A stretch of 15,499 bases of DNA from Planctomycetota bacterium (GTDB lineage: Bacteria > Planctomycetota > Phycisphaerae > Phycisphaerales > SM1A02), in contig RFOC01000026.1 of NCBI GenBank assembly GCA_009926815.1, positions 1 through 15,499 on the forward strand. Reading direction: 5' to 3'. A program made the translations under genes and the position numbers. Of this stretch, positions 7,820-14,731 are shown in pieces. The notes below the pieces were generated by a model. The model had not been told where the DNA came from. It ran no database searches and saw only the letters and a program-made list of their open reading frames with translations. The first letter of the stretch is position 1. Each line of letters opens with the position of its first letter.

Positions 7820-8108
7820 GCATGCGCCGGATGGCGCGGTCCGCATCCGGGTGCATGCGCCGCACCAGGCTTGCATCGAGGCGACGGGGCATGGGGCGCT
7901 CGCCGGGATGCTCGATCAGCCACTGGAGCACTGCCTCGATCACGGCGGCTGGAGGGATCGATCCGTCGGGGCACCACCAGTCATAGTCGGCCCATGCCAG
8001 GTCCAGCCGCATGGCGAGCAGCGAACCATCCGGCTGGACCACCTGCGCAGTGAACTGCCAGCCGCGCTCGCCTTCGGTCTCGGTCAGGATCTCGATGGGG
8101 ACCGGCAT
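7797..8108 (-). CDS. Conserved-looking 103-aa cytosolic protein of unknown function
   Basis: I recognise no characterised family. The protein opens with beta-rich sequence (MPVPIEILTE, GWQFTAQVV, MRLDLAWADYDWW) and continues with helices (PAAVIEAVLQWLIEH). It ends with a segment of the type RLDASLVRRMHPDADRAIRRML, a shape often seen in small uncharacterised bacterial proteins with an xLSxxDY motif and a final D-A-S/L-x-x-I-R-R-x-x-P-x-A pattern. No signal peptide or membrane segment is present. It overlaps the 3' end of the histidine kinase gene by 23 bases on the opposite strand. It follows the glycosyltransferase after nine bases, with TAGCCT six bases before its ATG. It is likely real because it reads sensibly and fits the spacing; the function is unknown. 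Confidence 0.7.
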   Translation of the reverse strand: MPVPIEILTETEGERGWQFTAQVVQPDGSLLAMRLDLAWADYDWWCPDGSIPPAAVIEAVLQWLIEHPGERPMPRRLDASLVRRMHPDADRAIRRMLSPGGPP

Positions 8109-8114
8109 GCGTGC

Positions 8115-8120
8115 AGGCTA
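8115..8120 (-). promoter_or_regulatory. -10-like hexamer TAGCCT overlapping the glycosyltransferase stop codon
   Basis: The TAG stop of the upstream gene (8118-8120) is the first half of this hexamer, and the next ATG (8108) follows after six bases. It could drive the 103-aa gene separately from the glycosyltransferase. Confidence 0.4.
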
Positions 8121-9818
8121 CGGCTGATCGACCTGCCGCTCCCACACTTCCACGGTGCCCTCGCCGCCATCGAGCCAGCCCGGCAAGCCATGCGCGGGGC
8201 GGCGACGGAAGCCCAGGCGAGTGATCGCCTCGGCGGTGGCCTTCGGGTGGCGGTGATCCGGGTAGAGGGCCACGATCCACCGCGCCTGCGTGCGGGCCAC
8301 GGTCTCGGGCAGGCGCTCGCCCCCGATGCCGGTGGGCTCGATGGGCACCTCCAGCGCCAGCGCGTACCACTGCACCACGTCGTCCGCGATGCCGATGCCG
8401 AGCACGCGGTCCTGCGCCGCGCGCGCCGCCGCCACCTGCGCGACCGCCTCGCGAATGGGCTGGCGAGGACCGGCCGCCAGGTCGTAGGCCAGGCAGGTGG
8501 CCACGGCGGCCAGCACCGTGAGCACGCCAGGGATGGCACGCCGCCCGGTGTCCGGCGCGGGCCGCAGCAGTCGCTGGGCACCCGTGGCCATGGCCAGCAC
8601 CGAGGCGGGGACGGCGAAGAGCAGGAACCGCGCATAGAGCCAGCTGCCGGTGGACCAGGCGAGCAGGATGGCCAGGGGAAGCCCGAGTCCCGCCACCGCC
8701 ACGCCACGTCGGGGATCGCGCGATTCAAGAAGGTTGACCAGGCCCACCAGGAGCACGACCGTGGGCATCAGGACCGTGGCCACGGCCAGGAGCGTGTCCA
8801 CGCCAGAGGTGTGCGTCGGGAGCGGGGTCATGCCGATCAGTTGCCACAGCAGAAGCCACCCCTGCGTTCCCGCCAGCGAGGGCTCATCGCCACGCGTGGC
8901 CTGGAACTGGCTGCGCGAGTCGAGCAGGTCGGGTAGCGCTGGACTCCACAGCGCCAGCGAGAGCATCGCCGCGCAGCCGATCGCGGCCAGCCATCGCGCC
9001 GACACCGCTCGGCGATCCGACGGCCGGCCGAGGATCAGGGCGACGACGGCATGCCCCACGCCAAGCATGGCGGTGACGAAGTGGGCCCAGACACCCAGGG
9101 CCAGGATCAGCGCATAGGCGCACCATCGCTGGCGACCATCGGGCCGCAGGCCCTCCAGGGCCAGCCCGCTGGCCATGGCGGAGCAGGCGATCATCCATCC
9201 GTAGCCGCGCGCCTCGGCGCCGGCGCTCACCGCCGCGGGCAGGATGGCCGCGAAGGCGGCGCACCCATCCGCCAGGCGCGTGCCGGGTGCCACGGCTCGA
9301 CCGATCCACCAGCAGCCGAGCACGCTCAGCGCGCCGCTGACCATGGAGGGCAGCCTGATCCAGGGTTCCACGCCCAGCGGCAGGCAGCACCAGCTGAGCA
9401 GCGACTGCAGCGGATGGTTCGCGGTGGTGAACGCATTGCCCACGATCACGCCTGGTCCGTGCACCACATAGGTCATCGACGAGGCGATCTCGTCGTACCA
9501 GAGACCCTGGCCGGCAAGGGCGAAACGCAGCACCACGGCCGCGAGCATGGCGAGCGCCAGCCGCCCCCAGGCCCCGGCTCGCCGTTGGGCGACGATGGGG
9601 GATCGCAGGGCGAAGGGCATGAGCACGAGCACCAGCCCTCCCACGGTCCAGCCCCATCGCGCCACATCGGCCGCACGCACCGAGGCTGGAACCGCGTCCG
9701 CACGGGTCGGATGCCGCATCCAGCCCGCCAACGTCTCCGGCGCAACCAGCCATCCGGCCAGCAGCCAGGCCAGGCCGAGGCAGCCGAGGATCCATGTGCC
9801 GGCGCGGAGGCCCTTCAC
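8118..9818 (-). CDS. GT-C fold membrane glycosyltransferase (GT39/PMT-like)
   Basis: This is a 566-aa integral membrane protein with roughly ten or more hydrophobic segments. It has the GT-C layout: an early membrane helix, then a periplasmic loop carrying the acidic pair in GLWYDEIASSM (D109, E110), with NHPLQSLLSW (134-143) soon after, as in the dolichyl/undecaprenyl-phosphate sugar transferases (PMT, ArnT). The last 130 or so residues are soluble and probably periplasmic. By family it would move a sugar from a polyprenyl-phosphate carrier to a protein or lipid; donor and acceptor are not predictable here. The GTG at 9818 is taken as the start because it directly precedes a basic residue and the first membrane helix and has TAGGCT seven bases upstream. 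An ATG at 9929 would add 37 Cys/Trp-rich residues and overlap the MFS gene. Confidence 0.85.
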   Translation of the reverse strand: MKGLRAGTWILGCLGLAWLLAGWLVAPETLAGWMRHPTRADAVPASVRAADVARWGWTVGGLVLVLMPFALRSPIVAQRRAGAWGRLALAMLAAVVLRFALAGQGLWYDEIASSMTYVVHGPGVIVGNAFTTANHPLQSLLSWCCLPLGVEPWIRLPSMVSGALSVLGCWWIGRAVAPGTRLADGCAAFAAILPAAVSAGAEARGYGWMIACSAMASGLALEGLRPDGRQRWCAYALILALGVWAHFVTAMLGVGHAVVALILGRPSDRRAVSARWLAAIGCAAMLSLALWSPALPDLLDSRSQFQATRGDEPSLAGTQGWLLLWQLIGMTPLPTHTSGVDTLLAVATVLMPTVVLLVGLVNLLESRDPRRGVAVAGLGLPLAILLAWSTGSWLYARFLLFAVPASVLAMATGAQRLLRPAPDTGRRAIPGVLTVLAAVATCLAYDLAAGPRQPIREAVAQVAAARAAQDRVLGIGIADDVVQWYALALEVPIEPTGIGGERLPETVARTQARWIVALYPDHRHPKATAEAITRLGFRRRPAHGLPGWLDGGEGTVEVWERQVDQP

Positions 9819-9825
9819 GTTCAGG

Positions 9826-9831
9826 AGCCTA
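9826..9831 (-). promoter_or_regulatory. -10-like hexamer TAGGCT of the glycosyltransferase gene
   Basis: TAGGCT lies in the 34-base gap after the MFS gene and is followed by seven bases and the GTG at 9818. It suggests that the glycosyltransferase has its own leaderless transcript. Confidence 0.45.
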
Positions 9832-9852
9832 ACGCAGTCGCGTGCGGCGCTC

Positions 9853-11109
9853 TCAGCCTCGTGCCACCACCACGGCGGCGGCACGTCCGCGCCGAGGTCG
9901 CAGCAGCATGGCTCCAAGGCGCATCGCACCCGACAGGGCGAAGACCATCGCGTAGGCGTGCGTCCATGAGCCCGAGAGTTCCAGCACCAGGCCTCCCAGC
10001 AGCGATCCGACCGCCACCGCGATGCAGTTCATGGTCATGAAGAGGGACATGACCGCCGTGCGTTCCTCGTGACGGAGGCGTTCCAGCAGCAGCAGGAACG
10101 CCGCCAGATCCCAGCCCGCCATGCACGCGCCGAAGAGACCCTGCATGAGCAGGATCCATCCCAGGTGCGGCACGACCGGCATGAGCGTGATGGTGAGGGC
10201 GGTGCCCAGGCCCGAGGCGACCATGACGCGTCCCGTGCCGAAGCGGCGCACCAGCCGACCCACGAGCGGCATGGCCAGGCTCTTGCAGATGAAGACGGCG
10301 GCCACGCAGGCGGTGAAGCGGAGCTTGTCCATGCCCAGGTGGTCGATCATCCATGGCGTGATGAAGGGTCCTCCAACGTTGAGCGCCCCCTGGAACACGG
10401 CCAGATGCACGAGCAGGCGCAGATCGCCGGAGAGAAGCCGCTGGGGCAGGGATCGCCAATCGAGGGGACGCACATCGCGTGGTTCCAGCTTCACGTCGCC
10501 CTGGCGTTGCAGGTACGCCACGCTGGTTGCGCGGCACGCCGCGGCGCCGAAGAGCACCATCGCGAAGCCCCAGAGCGGCCACTGCCCCCGCTCCGAGAGC
10601 CAGAGCATGCCACCCGAGGCGAGCATGGCCGCCAGTTGCAGCAGGTTGCAGAGCCGACTCCGGACGGCGAAGTAACGGGCCCGGATCCGGTCGGGGACCA
10701 GGTGTCCCACCCAGGTGTTCCACGCGGGTCCTGCGCCCAGCGCCGCAGTCCAGTAGCCGGTGAGGCAGGCGAGCATGAGCCAGGTTGGCATGGCGCCCTG
10801 CATCGCCCCGAACACCAGCCCCAGCAGCGAGAGTGACTGCAGCACCGCACAGCCCTGGATCCACCGCCGCGGCGAGCCGATGCGGCGAAGGCCGGCGGGC
10901 GAAGCCAGCTGGAGCAGCGAACCCGCGAGGTTGGGCATGGTGGCGGAGAGCCCCGCGAGCACGCTGCCCTTGCCCAGCGCCAGCGCAAGCGCGGAGAAGT
11001 AGGTCTCGCTGGCACCCACCATGAGGCAGTAGGTGGCGCCGTCGCCCGAGCAGGCACGCAGGTCCCTGCGCAGCGCACCTCGCGGTGCCGAGCCGTTGGG
11101 TGAGGTCAC
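9853..11109 (-). CDS. Major facilitator superfamily transporter
   Basis: This 418-aa carrier shows about 11-12 hydrophobic segments in two halves with a central hydrophilic loop (about 205-235, QRQGDVKLEPRDVRPLDWR). Features are an N-terminal TYCLMVGASETYFSALALALGKG, the loop sequence GPAWNTWVGHLVPDRIRARYFAVRSR, which is the family-typical W-x-x-W followed by P-x-x-R-x-R-Y-F-x-x-R between early helices, and GRLVRRFGTGRVM as the second-half motif A equivalent. It probably moves a small solute across the inner membrane; the substrate is unknown. GTG at 11109 is used because it starts four bases after the upstream stop and an ATG at 11250 would run deep into that gene. AAGGGA lies 13 bases upstream of the start, so translation probably depends on coupling. 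Confidence 0.88.
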   Translation of the reverse strand: MTSPNGSAPRGALRRDLRACSGDGATYCLMVGASETYFSALALALGKGSVLAGLSATMPNLAGSLLQLASPAGLRRIGSPRRWIQGCAVLQSLSLLGLVFGAMQGAMPTWLMLACLTGYWTAALGAGPAWNTWVGHLVPDRIRARYFAVRSRLCNLLQLAAMLASGGMLWLSERGQWPLWGFAMVLFGAAACRATSVAYLQRQGDVKLEPRDVRPLDWRSLPQRLLSGDLRLLVHLAVFQGALNVGGPFITPWMIDHLGMDKLRFTACVAAVFICKSLAMPLVGRLVRRFGTGRVMVASGLGTALTITLMPVVPHLGWILLMQGLFGACMAGWDLAAFLLLLERLRHEERTAVMSLFMTMNCIAVAVGSLLGGLVLELSGSWTHAYAMVFALSGAMRLGAMLLRPRRGRAAAVVVARG

Positions 11110-11113
11110 GGTG

Positions 11114-11956
11114 TCAGTTTCCCTTGCCGTGGCCCGGCGTCGGCCGCGTGCGAGGCGCGGCGGAGACCGGATCCTGGATGCGTCGGTGCACGAAATCCGG
11201 CGCCCGGATGATGAGCACGCCATCCCTGGCCGCGATGGAGCAGGGACCACCCATGCCCGACCAGGCCTCGGGCTCCACGGTGCGCTGGATGAGCTCGATC
11301 AGTTCATCGGTGCGAAGTTGGCGACGCTCGCCTGCGGCGGGATCCTCGACGTTGCCGCCCGCGCCGCCTCCCGCGCCGCCGCCCTGGCCACCGCCCGCGC
11401 CGCCACCCTGACCGCCGCCAACGCCACCAGGCTGGGGAACGCCCGTGCTTCGGAAGGCGGGCACTCGAAGGAGCAGATCCTTCACCTCGTAGGTGCGCGT
11501 CTCGATGGCCTTCGGTCGCCAGAGCGCTGCACGGGGTCCCACCTCCACGCCGAAGCGGGTCGTCTGCCACAGCACGGGTTCCGTGCCGTCATCGATCTCG
11601 TGCAGCAGGCGCTCCATCGCCTCCATGCACGAGGCCCCCGGCCGAAGCGTCACCCGCACCGGACGTTCGGGATCCAGGCCCGGTGCCACGCGGCCGGTCC
11701 AGAGCCCGGCGATCTCCACATCGCATGCCGCGGCGATCCGTTCGATCGCCTGGCGAAGGGGCATCTCACCCTTGAGGTCGGGAGCGGGCACGCTCTCCAT
11801 GCGGGTGATGAAGGCCTGTCGCGACGAGGGCCTGGGTCCGCGTTCCGCCGCGGCACCGTTGGCGGTGCCCGTTCCCGAGGACCCGACCTGGACGCTCCTC
11901 GCCATCGCCTGGGAAGCCAGGACGATCAGGGGCAGGAGGAGCAGGGCGCTGCGCAT
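11114..11956 (-). CDS. Exported STN/secretin-N-like protein with Gly-rich linker
   Basis: This 280-aa protein has a clear signal peptide (MRSALLLLPLIVLASQAMA, residues 1-19). Residues 58-115 read like an STN/secretin N-domain (VPAPDLKGEMPLRQAIERIAAACDVEIAGLW, then PVRVTLRPGASCMEAMERLL). A stretch TRTYEVKDLLLRVPAF (154-168) and, after the linker, ELIELIQRTVEPEAWSGMGGPCSIAARDGVLIIRAP (219-252) match the paired pieces common in planctomycete secretin-like proteins. No secretin barrel domain is present, so it is not a pore by itself. Residues 177-201 form a GGGQGGGA linker. It starts nine bases after the upstream gene with TAGACT before the ATG, and the MFS gene follows after four bases. A periplasmic role is likely; the exact function is unknown. 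Confidence 0.75.
   Translation of the reverse strand: MRSALLLLPLIVLASQAMARSVQVGSSGTGTANGAAAERGPRPSSRQAFITRMESVPAPDLKGEMPLRQAIERIAAACDVEIAGLWTGRVAPGLDPERPVRVTLRPGASCMEAMERLLHEIDDGTEPVLWQTTRFGVEVGPRAALWRPKAIETRTYEVKDLLLRVPAFRSTGVPQPGGVGGGQGGGAGGGQGGGAGGGAGGNVEDPAAGERRQLRTDELIELIQRTVEPEAWSGMGGPCSIAARDGVLIIRAPDFVHRRIQDPVSAAPRTRPTPGHGKGN
11354..11428 (-). repeat. Gly-rich linker repeat (GGGQGGGA units)
   Basis: This is an in-frame low-complexity tract coding for Gly with interspersed Gln and Ala. It is part of the STN-like protein and not a CRISPR or tandem-repeat locus. Confidence 0.75.
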
Positions 11957-11962
11957 GCCGCA

Positions 11963-11968
11963 AGTCTA
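11963..11968 (-). promoter_or_regulatory. -10-like hexamer TAGACT overlapping the upstream stop codon
   Basis: The TAG stop of the 592-aa gene (11966-11968) forms the first half of TAGACT, and the next ATG (11956) follows after six bases. The layout is identical to the one at 8115-8120. Confidence 0.4.
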
Positions 11969-13744
11969 TGGCGCACGGGAGGGAGATCCCTGATCCCTCA
12001 GCGATGGATCGGCAGCCACGCATGCCAGCAGCGCGTAGGCCGAGGCTGCCATGGGCTGGTCACTGTCCCAGGGTGCCGCCCGCACGCCACCCAGTGCGCG
12101 AGCGGGGTCGCGGAACGCATGACAACCGGCCTCGTCCACCTGCAGTTGGCGAAGGAACCGCAGCGAGCGACGGAGCGACCGGATCGCCTCGGAGCGCTGT
12201 TGGGCATCCAGGAGCTCGGGTCTGCCCAGCGCGGTGGCCAGGGCCAGCGTCACCTTGGCGCTGGCGGCGGTGGGCCTGGGCATGGCGGCGGATCCACCCC
12301 AGCCACCATCCGCGTCACGCGGTCCACTGGGAGCGGACCAGCTGGTGCATTGCGCGGCCAGCAGCTGCTCCAGCGCATCCTTCCACGCTGGCGCAGCATC
12401 GGGGGGCAGTCGATCGGCCAGCCATGGCGTGGACTGCAGGGCTCGTTCGGGCTGCTCCGGGTCCCACGCGCGTCGACGCAGCGCATCGGGTGCGGCCTCG
12501 CCCAGCGCCGCACACGCCATGGCTGCCGCGGCACCCTGGGGCAGTGCGTCGCCTTCGCTCGAGGTCCGCAGGGCCTGGGCCAGTTGCCCAAGCCAGTCGC
12601 GCGTGGAGGAGTCAGCCCAGGCGGGATCGCCGGCATCCAGGTCCCGCGCCGCGAGCATCACGCATGACAGCGCCGCCACGTCGCCTCGGGGATCGGACTC
12701 CTGGGCCTCGACCTGCCGAAGGCTGGCCAGCGTCCTCATGGCGAAGGCGCGGGCCCTTCGCTGGGCTTCCGGATCAAGCCCGGGCATTCGACTCCACCGC
12801 GCCATGGCGAGCGCGGCGAGGGCCTGATCGGCGGGCGGCGAGACCGGTGAGGGCCAGGTGGCCGACGAGGGCTGGTAGCTGGCGCGAGGTCCGAGCGCTT
12901 CCACCGAAGCCGCGGCCTCGGCCGGCAGCCCCTCGCTGTTGGGCCATCGCTGCTCAAGGTGATCCGCGAGCCGCGACGCCATGGCCCGGACACGATCCGC
13001 ATCACTGGACGAGGGATCGGCCAACGGAGCGCCCCGCCAGCTCTCGAACGGGTCCGCGTCGAAGGAGGGCTGCGCCAGTCGCCGCGTGGTGGCCCGGTAG
13101 GCCGCGGCTCCGTCGGGAAGGCGAAGGTCACGCGAGGCGGCCGGATCCAGTCCAGCCTCGCGAGCCACGCCCAGGGCGAGGTAGTTGAGGCGGGGAGCCT
13201 GGTTCCTGGCCTGCAGCACGCATGGCATGGCGAAGGCCCATCGATCGCCGTTCCGGATGGCGAACGCCTCGAGCGCCGGATCCACCCGTGCCGCCAGCGC
13301 GTCGAGCCGCTCGCCCACCAGGGGTTCGGGTCGCCCCGCCAGTTCCAACTCGAGCGTGACGCGCTCGCCCAGACGGTCCCGAAGTGCGGTTGGCAGGGCC
13401 TCGATGCGTCGATCCGCCATGGCCATGGCCCACGCTTCCGCCAGGCATGACCCCGCGAGGGCGGTTCCCGGACCTGCCCGCGTGGCGTGCCCGATCGGGC
13501 GTCCATCGAGTCGGATCACCACCGCCGCGGCCGAGCAATCCACCTCAGGCAGCGAGGGCACGGAGGGCTTTTGTCCGGCGTTTTCCGCCTGTTTTGGGGG
13601 CGCCGCTCCGGCGCCACGCAGCCAGGCGCGAGCCGCATCGAAGCAGGCGCGCGTGGCCTCGGGCGACGGCTGGTCGGCCACCGCCGCACGGGAAATCGTG
13701 ACGAAGATGGCGACAAGGCTGGACAGGGCCAGAATCCGGCGCAT
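11966..13744 (-). CDS. Exported 592-aa protein, possible AMMECR1-like domain plus alpha-toroid-like C-terminus
   Basis: The protein begins with a signal peptide (MRRILALSSLVAIFVTISRAAVA) and is probably periplasmic. No family is certain. Residues about 65-230 have the order of an AMMECR1-like fold: a strand with GRPIGHATRAG, a helix ending in A-M-A-D-R-R, a strand ERVTLELELAGRPEPL, a FAMPCVLQ strand, then LNYLALGVAREAGLD. The RGC motif of AMMECR1 is absent. The C-terminal 250 or so residues are Ala-rich helices ending in GGVRAAPWDSDQPMAASAYALLAC, like the inner helices of alpha/alpha-toroid proteins (terpene cyclase or prenyltransferase type). No catalytic residues can be assigned. The start at 13744 is supported by the signal peptide and by TACGCT six bases upstream. 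It heads the minus-strand run leading to the STN-like and MFS genes. Confidence 0.8.
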   Translation of the reverse strand: MRRILALSSLVAIFVTISRAAVADQPSPEATRACFDAARAWLRGAGAAPPKQAENAGQKPSVPSLPEVDCSAAAVVIRLDGRPIGHATRAGPGTALAGSCLAEAWAMAMADRRIEALPTALRDRLGERVTLELELAGRPEPLVGERLDALAARVDPALEAFAIRNGDRWAFAMPCVLQARNQAPRLNYLALGVAREAGLDPAASRDLRLPDGAAAYRATTRRLAQPSFDADPFESWRGAPLADPSSSDADRVRAMASRLADHLEQRWPNSEGLPAEAAASVEALGPRASYQPSSATWPSPVSPPADQALAALAMARWSRMPGLDPEAQRRARAFAMRTLASLRQVEAQESDPRGDVAALSCVMLAARDLDAGDPAWADSSTRDWLGQLAQALRTSSEGDALPQGAAAAMACAALGEAAPDALRRRAWDPEQPERALQSTPWLADRLPPDAAPAWKDALEQLLAAQCTSWSAPSGPRDADGGWGGSAAMPRPTAASAKVTLALATALGRPELLDAQQRSEAIRSLRRSLRFLRQLQVDEAGCHAFRDPARALGGVRAAPWDSDQPMAASAYALLACVAADPSLRDQGSPSRAP

Positions 13745-13750
13745 GGTGCG

Positions 13751-13756
13751 AGCGTA
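13751..13756 (-). promoter_or_regulatory. -10-like hexamer TACGCT of the 592-aa gene
   Basis: TACGCT is followed by six bases and then the ATG at 13744. No Shine-Dalgarno site lies between them, which suggests a leaderless transcript. Confidence 0.45.
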
Positions 13757-13821
13757 GCCGGAGCCGCCCATGATCCCCAGCGATCCGGGCGGCTCCGACA
13801 AGGCATCCGAGAGATCCGCGC

Positions 13822-13911
13822 ATGCATCCCCTCCGTCGACTCCTGAGCCTGCCAAAGCACCAGCGCCGCCTCCTGGGCCTGACGCTGCTGGGCTTCGTGG
13901 CGCTCTGCTGA
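13822..13911 (+). CDS. Possible 29-aa peptide or 5' stub of a lost gene
   Basis: A short frame on the plus strand in the 249-base intergenic region encodes a peptide with an Arg/Lys-rich front (MHPLRRLLSLPKHQRR) and a hydrophobic end (LLGLTLLGFVALC), as in a small membrane peptide or the start of a larger membrane or lasso-B2-like protein. It ends 30 bases before the hairpin repeat. No convincing ribosome binding site or TAnnCT hexamer is seen, so it may be a remnant or chance. The rest of this intergenic region (13745-13993) holds the promoter hexamer of the 592-aa gene and the repeat. Confidence 0.25.
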   Translation: MHPLRRLLSLPKHQRRLLGLTLLGFVALC

Positions 13912-13941
13912 GTCGACAGCGCGAATCGTCTCGAGGGGGCA

Positions 13942-14003
13942 GTTCCCGCCCCCAGGTTCTTCCCCGGGAAGCAAAGCGACCTCGGCCGAATGGCTAAGGT
14001 CGC
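13942..14003. repeat. 62-bp direct repeat, copy 1
   Basis: This copy is identical to 14732-14793 except at two adjacent bases (13995-13996, TA here against CG there). The copies are 790 bases apart in the same orientation and flank the lower-GC GYF_2 gene. Both contain a CTTCCCCGGGAAG near-palindrome followed by the terminator hairpin arm. Confidence 0.95.
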
Positions 14004-14010
14004 TTTGCTT
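13969..14010. terminator. Hairpin terminator in repeat copy 1 (bidirectional)
   Basis: The arms 13969-13987 and 13992-14010 pair around the loop GAAT. There are 14 outer base pairs and three inner ones, with two unpaired or wobble positions between them. The outer arm ends in a T-rich TTTGCTT on both strands. It would end the GYF_2 transcript; the stop codon of that gene lies inside the hairpin. Confidence 0.7.
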
Positions 14011-14629
14011 GGGGCGGCATCGGGACTTCACCCGAAGTCGCCTTGGGCCGCAGTCGAGCGACGACCTCGCCTGCCGTGATGACGGCGACGCCCGTGCACC
14101 ACACCATCGTGCCGCTCAAGACAAGCGTCTGCCGATTGCTCAGGAGTCCTATGTTGTTGACCCTGCTGGTCATGCCTATCGAGTGAAGCTCCTGACGGTC
14201 GTCCGAGGAGAGCCCTGGCATCTCGACTTCTGGGTCTGTCTGGATCCCGATAAAGGTGATGATGATCCCGAGAAGCGACACAAGCGCGCCCGCGAGTCGT
14301 AGGGACGGGCTTGCGGGTGGCAAAGACGGCGATGGAAGGATCGCCGGATGGCTTGGGGCCCAATCACGTAGAGATGCTTCCGTTGGGGTCGACGCACCAG
14401 CCCGATCCCCATCTCCGGTCGCGTTGGCCTCGGTAGATCGAGTGATGGACTCCGGCTCGCTCGCGAAGAGGCCTTTGGCGCGTTCAGCTCGTGCCCAGGG
14501 GCCATCAGCGGAGACGCCAATTTGGTCGTCGCGATTCAGTTGGCCGGTGTCGGCCATCATGCGTAGCTGGGATGCCCGTATTGGACCCTCCACTGTGCCG
14601 GCCCGGTTGATGAAGAACACTCTTGGCAT
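13994..14629 (-). CDS. GYF_2 (DUF4339) domain membrane protein
   Basis: This 211-aa protein begins with a GYF_2 domain (residues 3-55: VFFINRAGTVEGPIRASQLRMM, then QLNRDDQIGVSADGPWARAERAKGLF), a small fold that usually reads out proline-rich partners. A Ser/Thr/Pro-rich linker follows, then two membrane segments (111-129 and 168-190) and a basic tail. The N-terminus would be cytosolic. The start at 14629 has AAGGAG eight bases upstream (14638-14643). GC content is clearly lower than that of the neighbours: two 60-base lines I counted gave 31 and 33 G+C, against 47 in a line of the 592-aa gene. The gene lies between two 62-bp repeats and its last codons and TAG stop come from repeat copy 1. 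Partner and role are unknown. It may be a recent arrival. Confidence 0.8.
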   Translation of the reverse strand: MPRVFFINRAGTVEGPIRASQLRMMADTGQLNRDDQIGVSADGPWARAERAKGLFASEPESITRSTEANATGDGDRAGASTPTEASLRDWAPSHPAILPSPSLPPASPSLRLAGALVSLLGIIITFIGIQTDPEVEMPGLSSDDRQELHSIGMTSRVNNIGLLSNRQTLVLSGTMVWCTGVAVITAGEVVARLRPKATSGEVPMPPQAKRP

Positions 14630-14637
14630 GATTGAGT

Positions 14638-14643
14638 CTCCTT
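14638..14643 (-). promoter_or_regulatory. Strong Shine-Dalgarno site of the GYF_2 gene
   Basis: AAGGAG stands eight bases before the ATG at 14629. A TAGTCT hexamer at 14656-14661 could serve as -10 and would give a short leader of about 20 bases. Most minus-strand neighbours lack such a site. Confidence 0.6.
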
Positions 14644-14731
14644 GTACCCATGGCCAGACTATGCGTCCAAATATTCTTGTAGGGAGCACGATCGCCACGA
14701 CCCCTTGAATGAAAGTGGGCGTCCCTTCGGG

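Noticed and set aside
5168..7876. A 902-aa open frame on the minus strand
   Set aside because: It runs antisense to trmB and the histidine kinase, is rich in His, Arg and Gln as expected of a GC-rich shadow, and has no domain.
7797..8120. The glycosyltransferase and the 103-aa protein as a glycosylation system
   Set aside because: Only their adjacency links them. The small protein shows no sign of a sugar-related function.
11354..11428. Regular short repeats that could suggest a CRISPR or tandem-repeat locus
   Set aside because: They are in frame and encode a Gly-rich linker. There are no spacers and no palindromic repeat unit.
11033..12667. A 544-aa open frame on the plus strand
   Set aside because: It is antisense to the STN-like and 592-aa proteins, both of which have signal peptides and sensible composition. 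The plus-strand reading has neither.
14009..14302. A 97-aa plus-strand frame inside the GYF_2 gene
   Set aside because: It starts within the terminator hairpin, has no ribosome binding site and shows no domain. The minus-strand gene explains the region.
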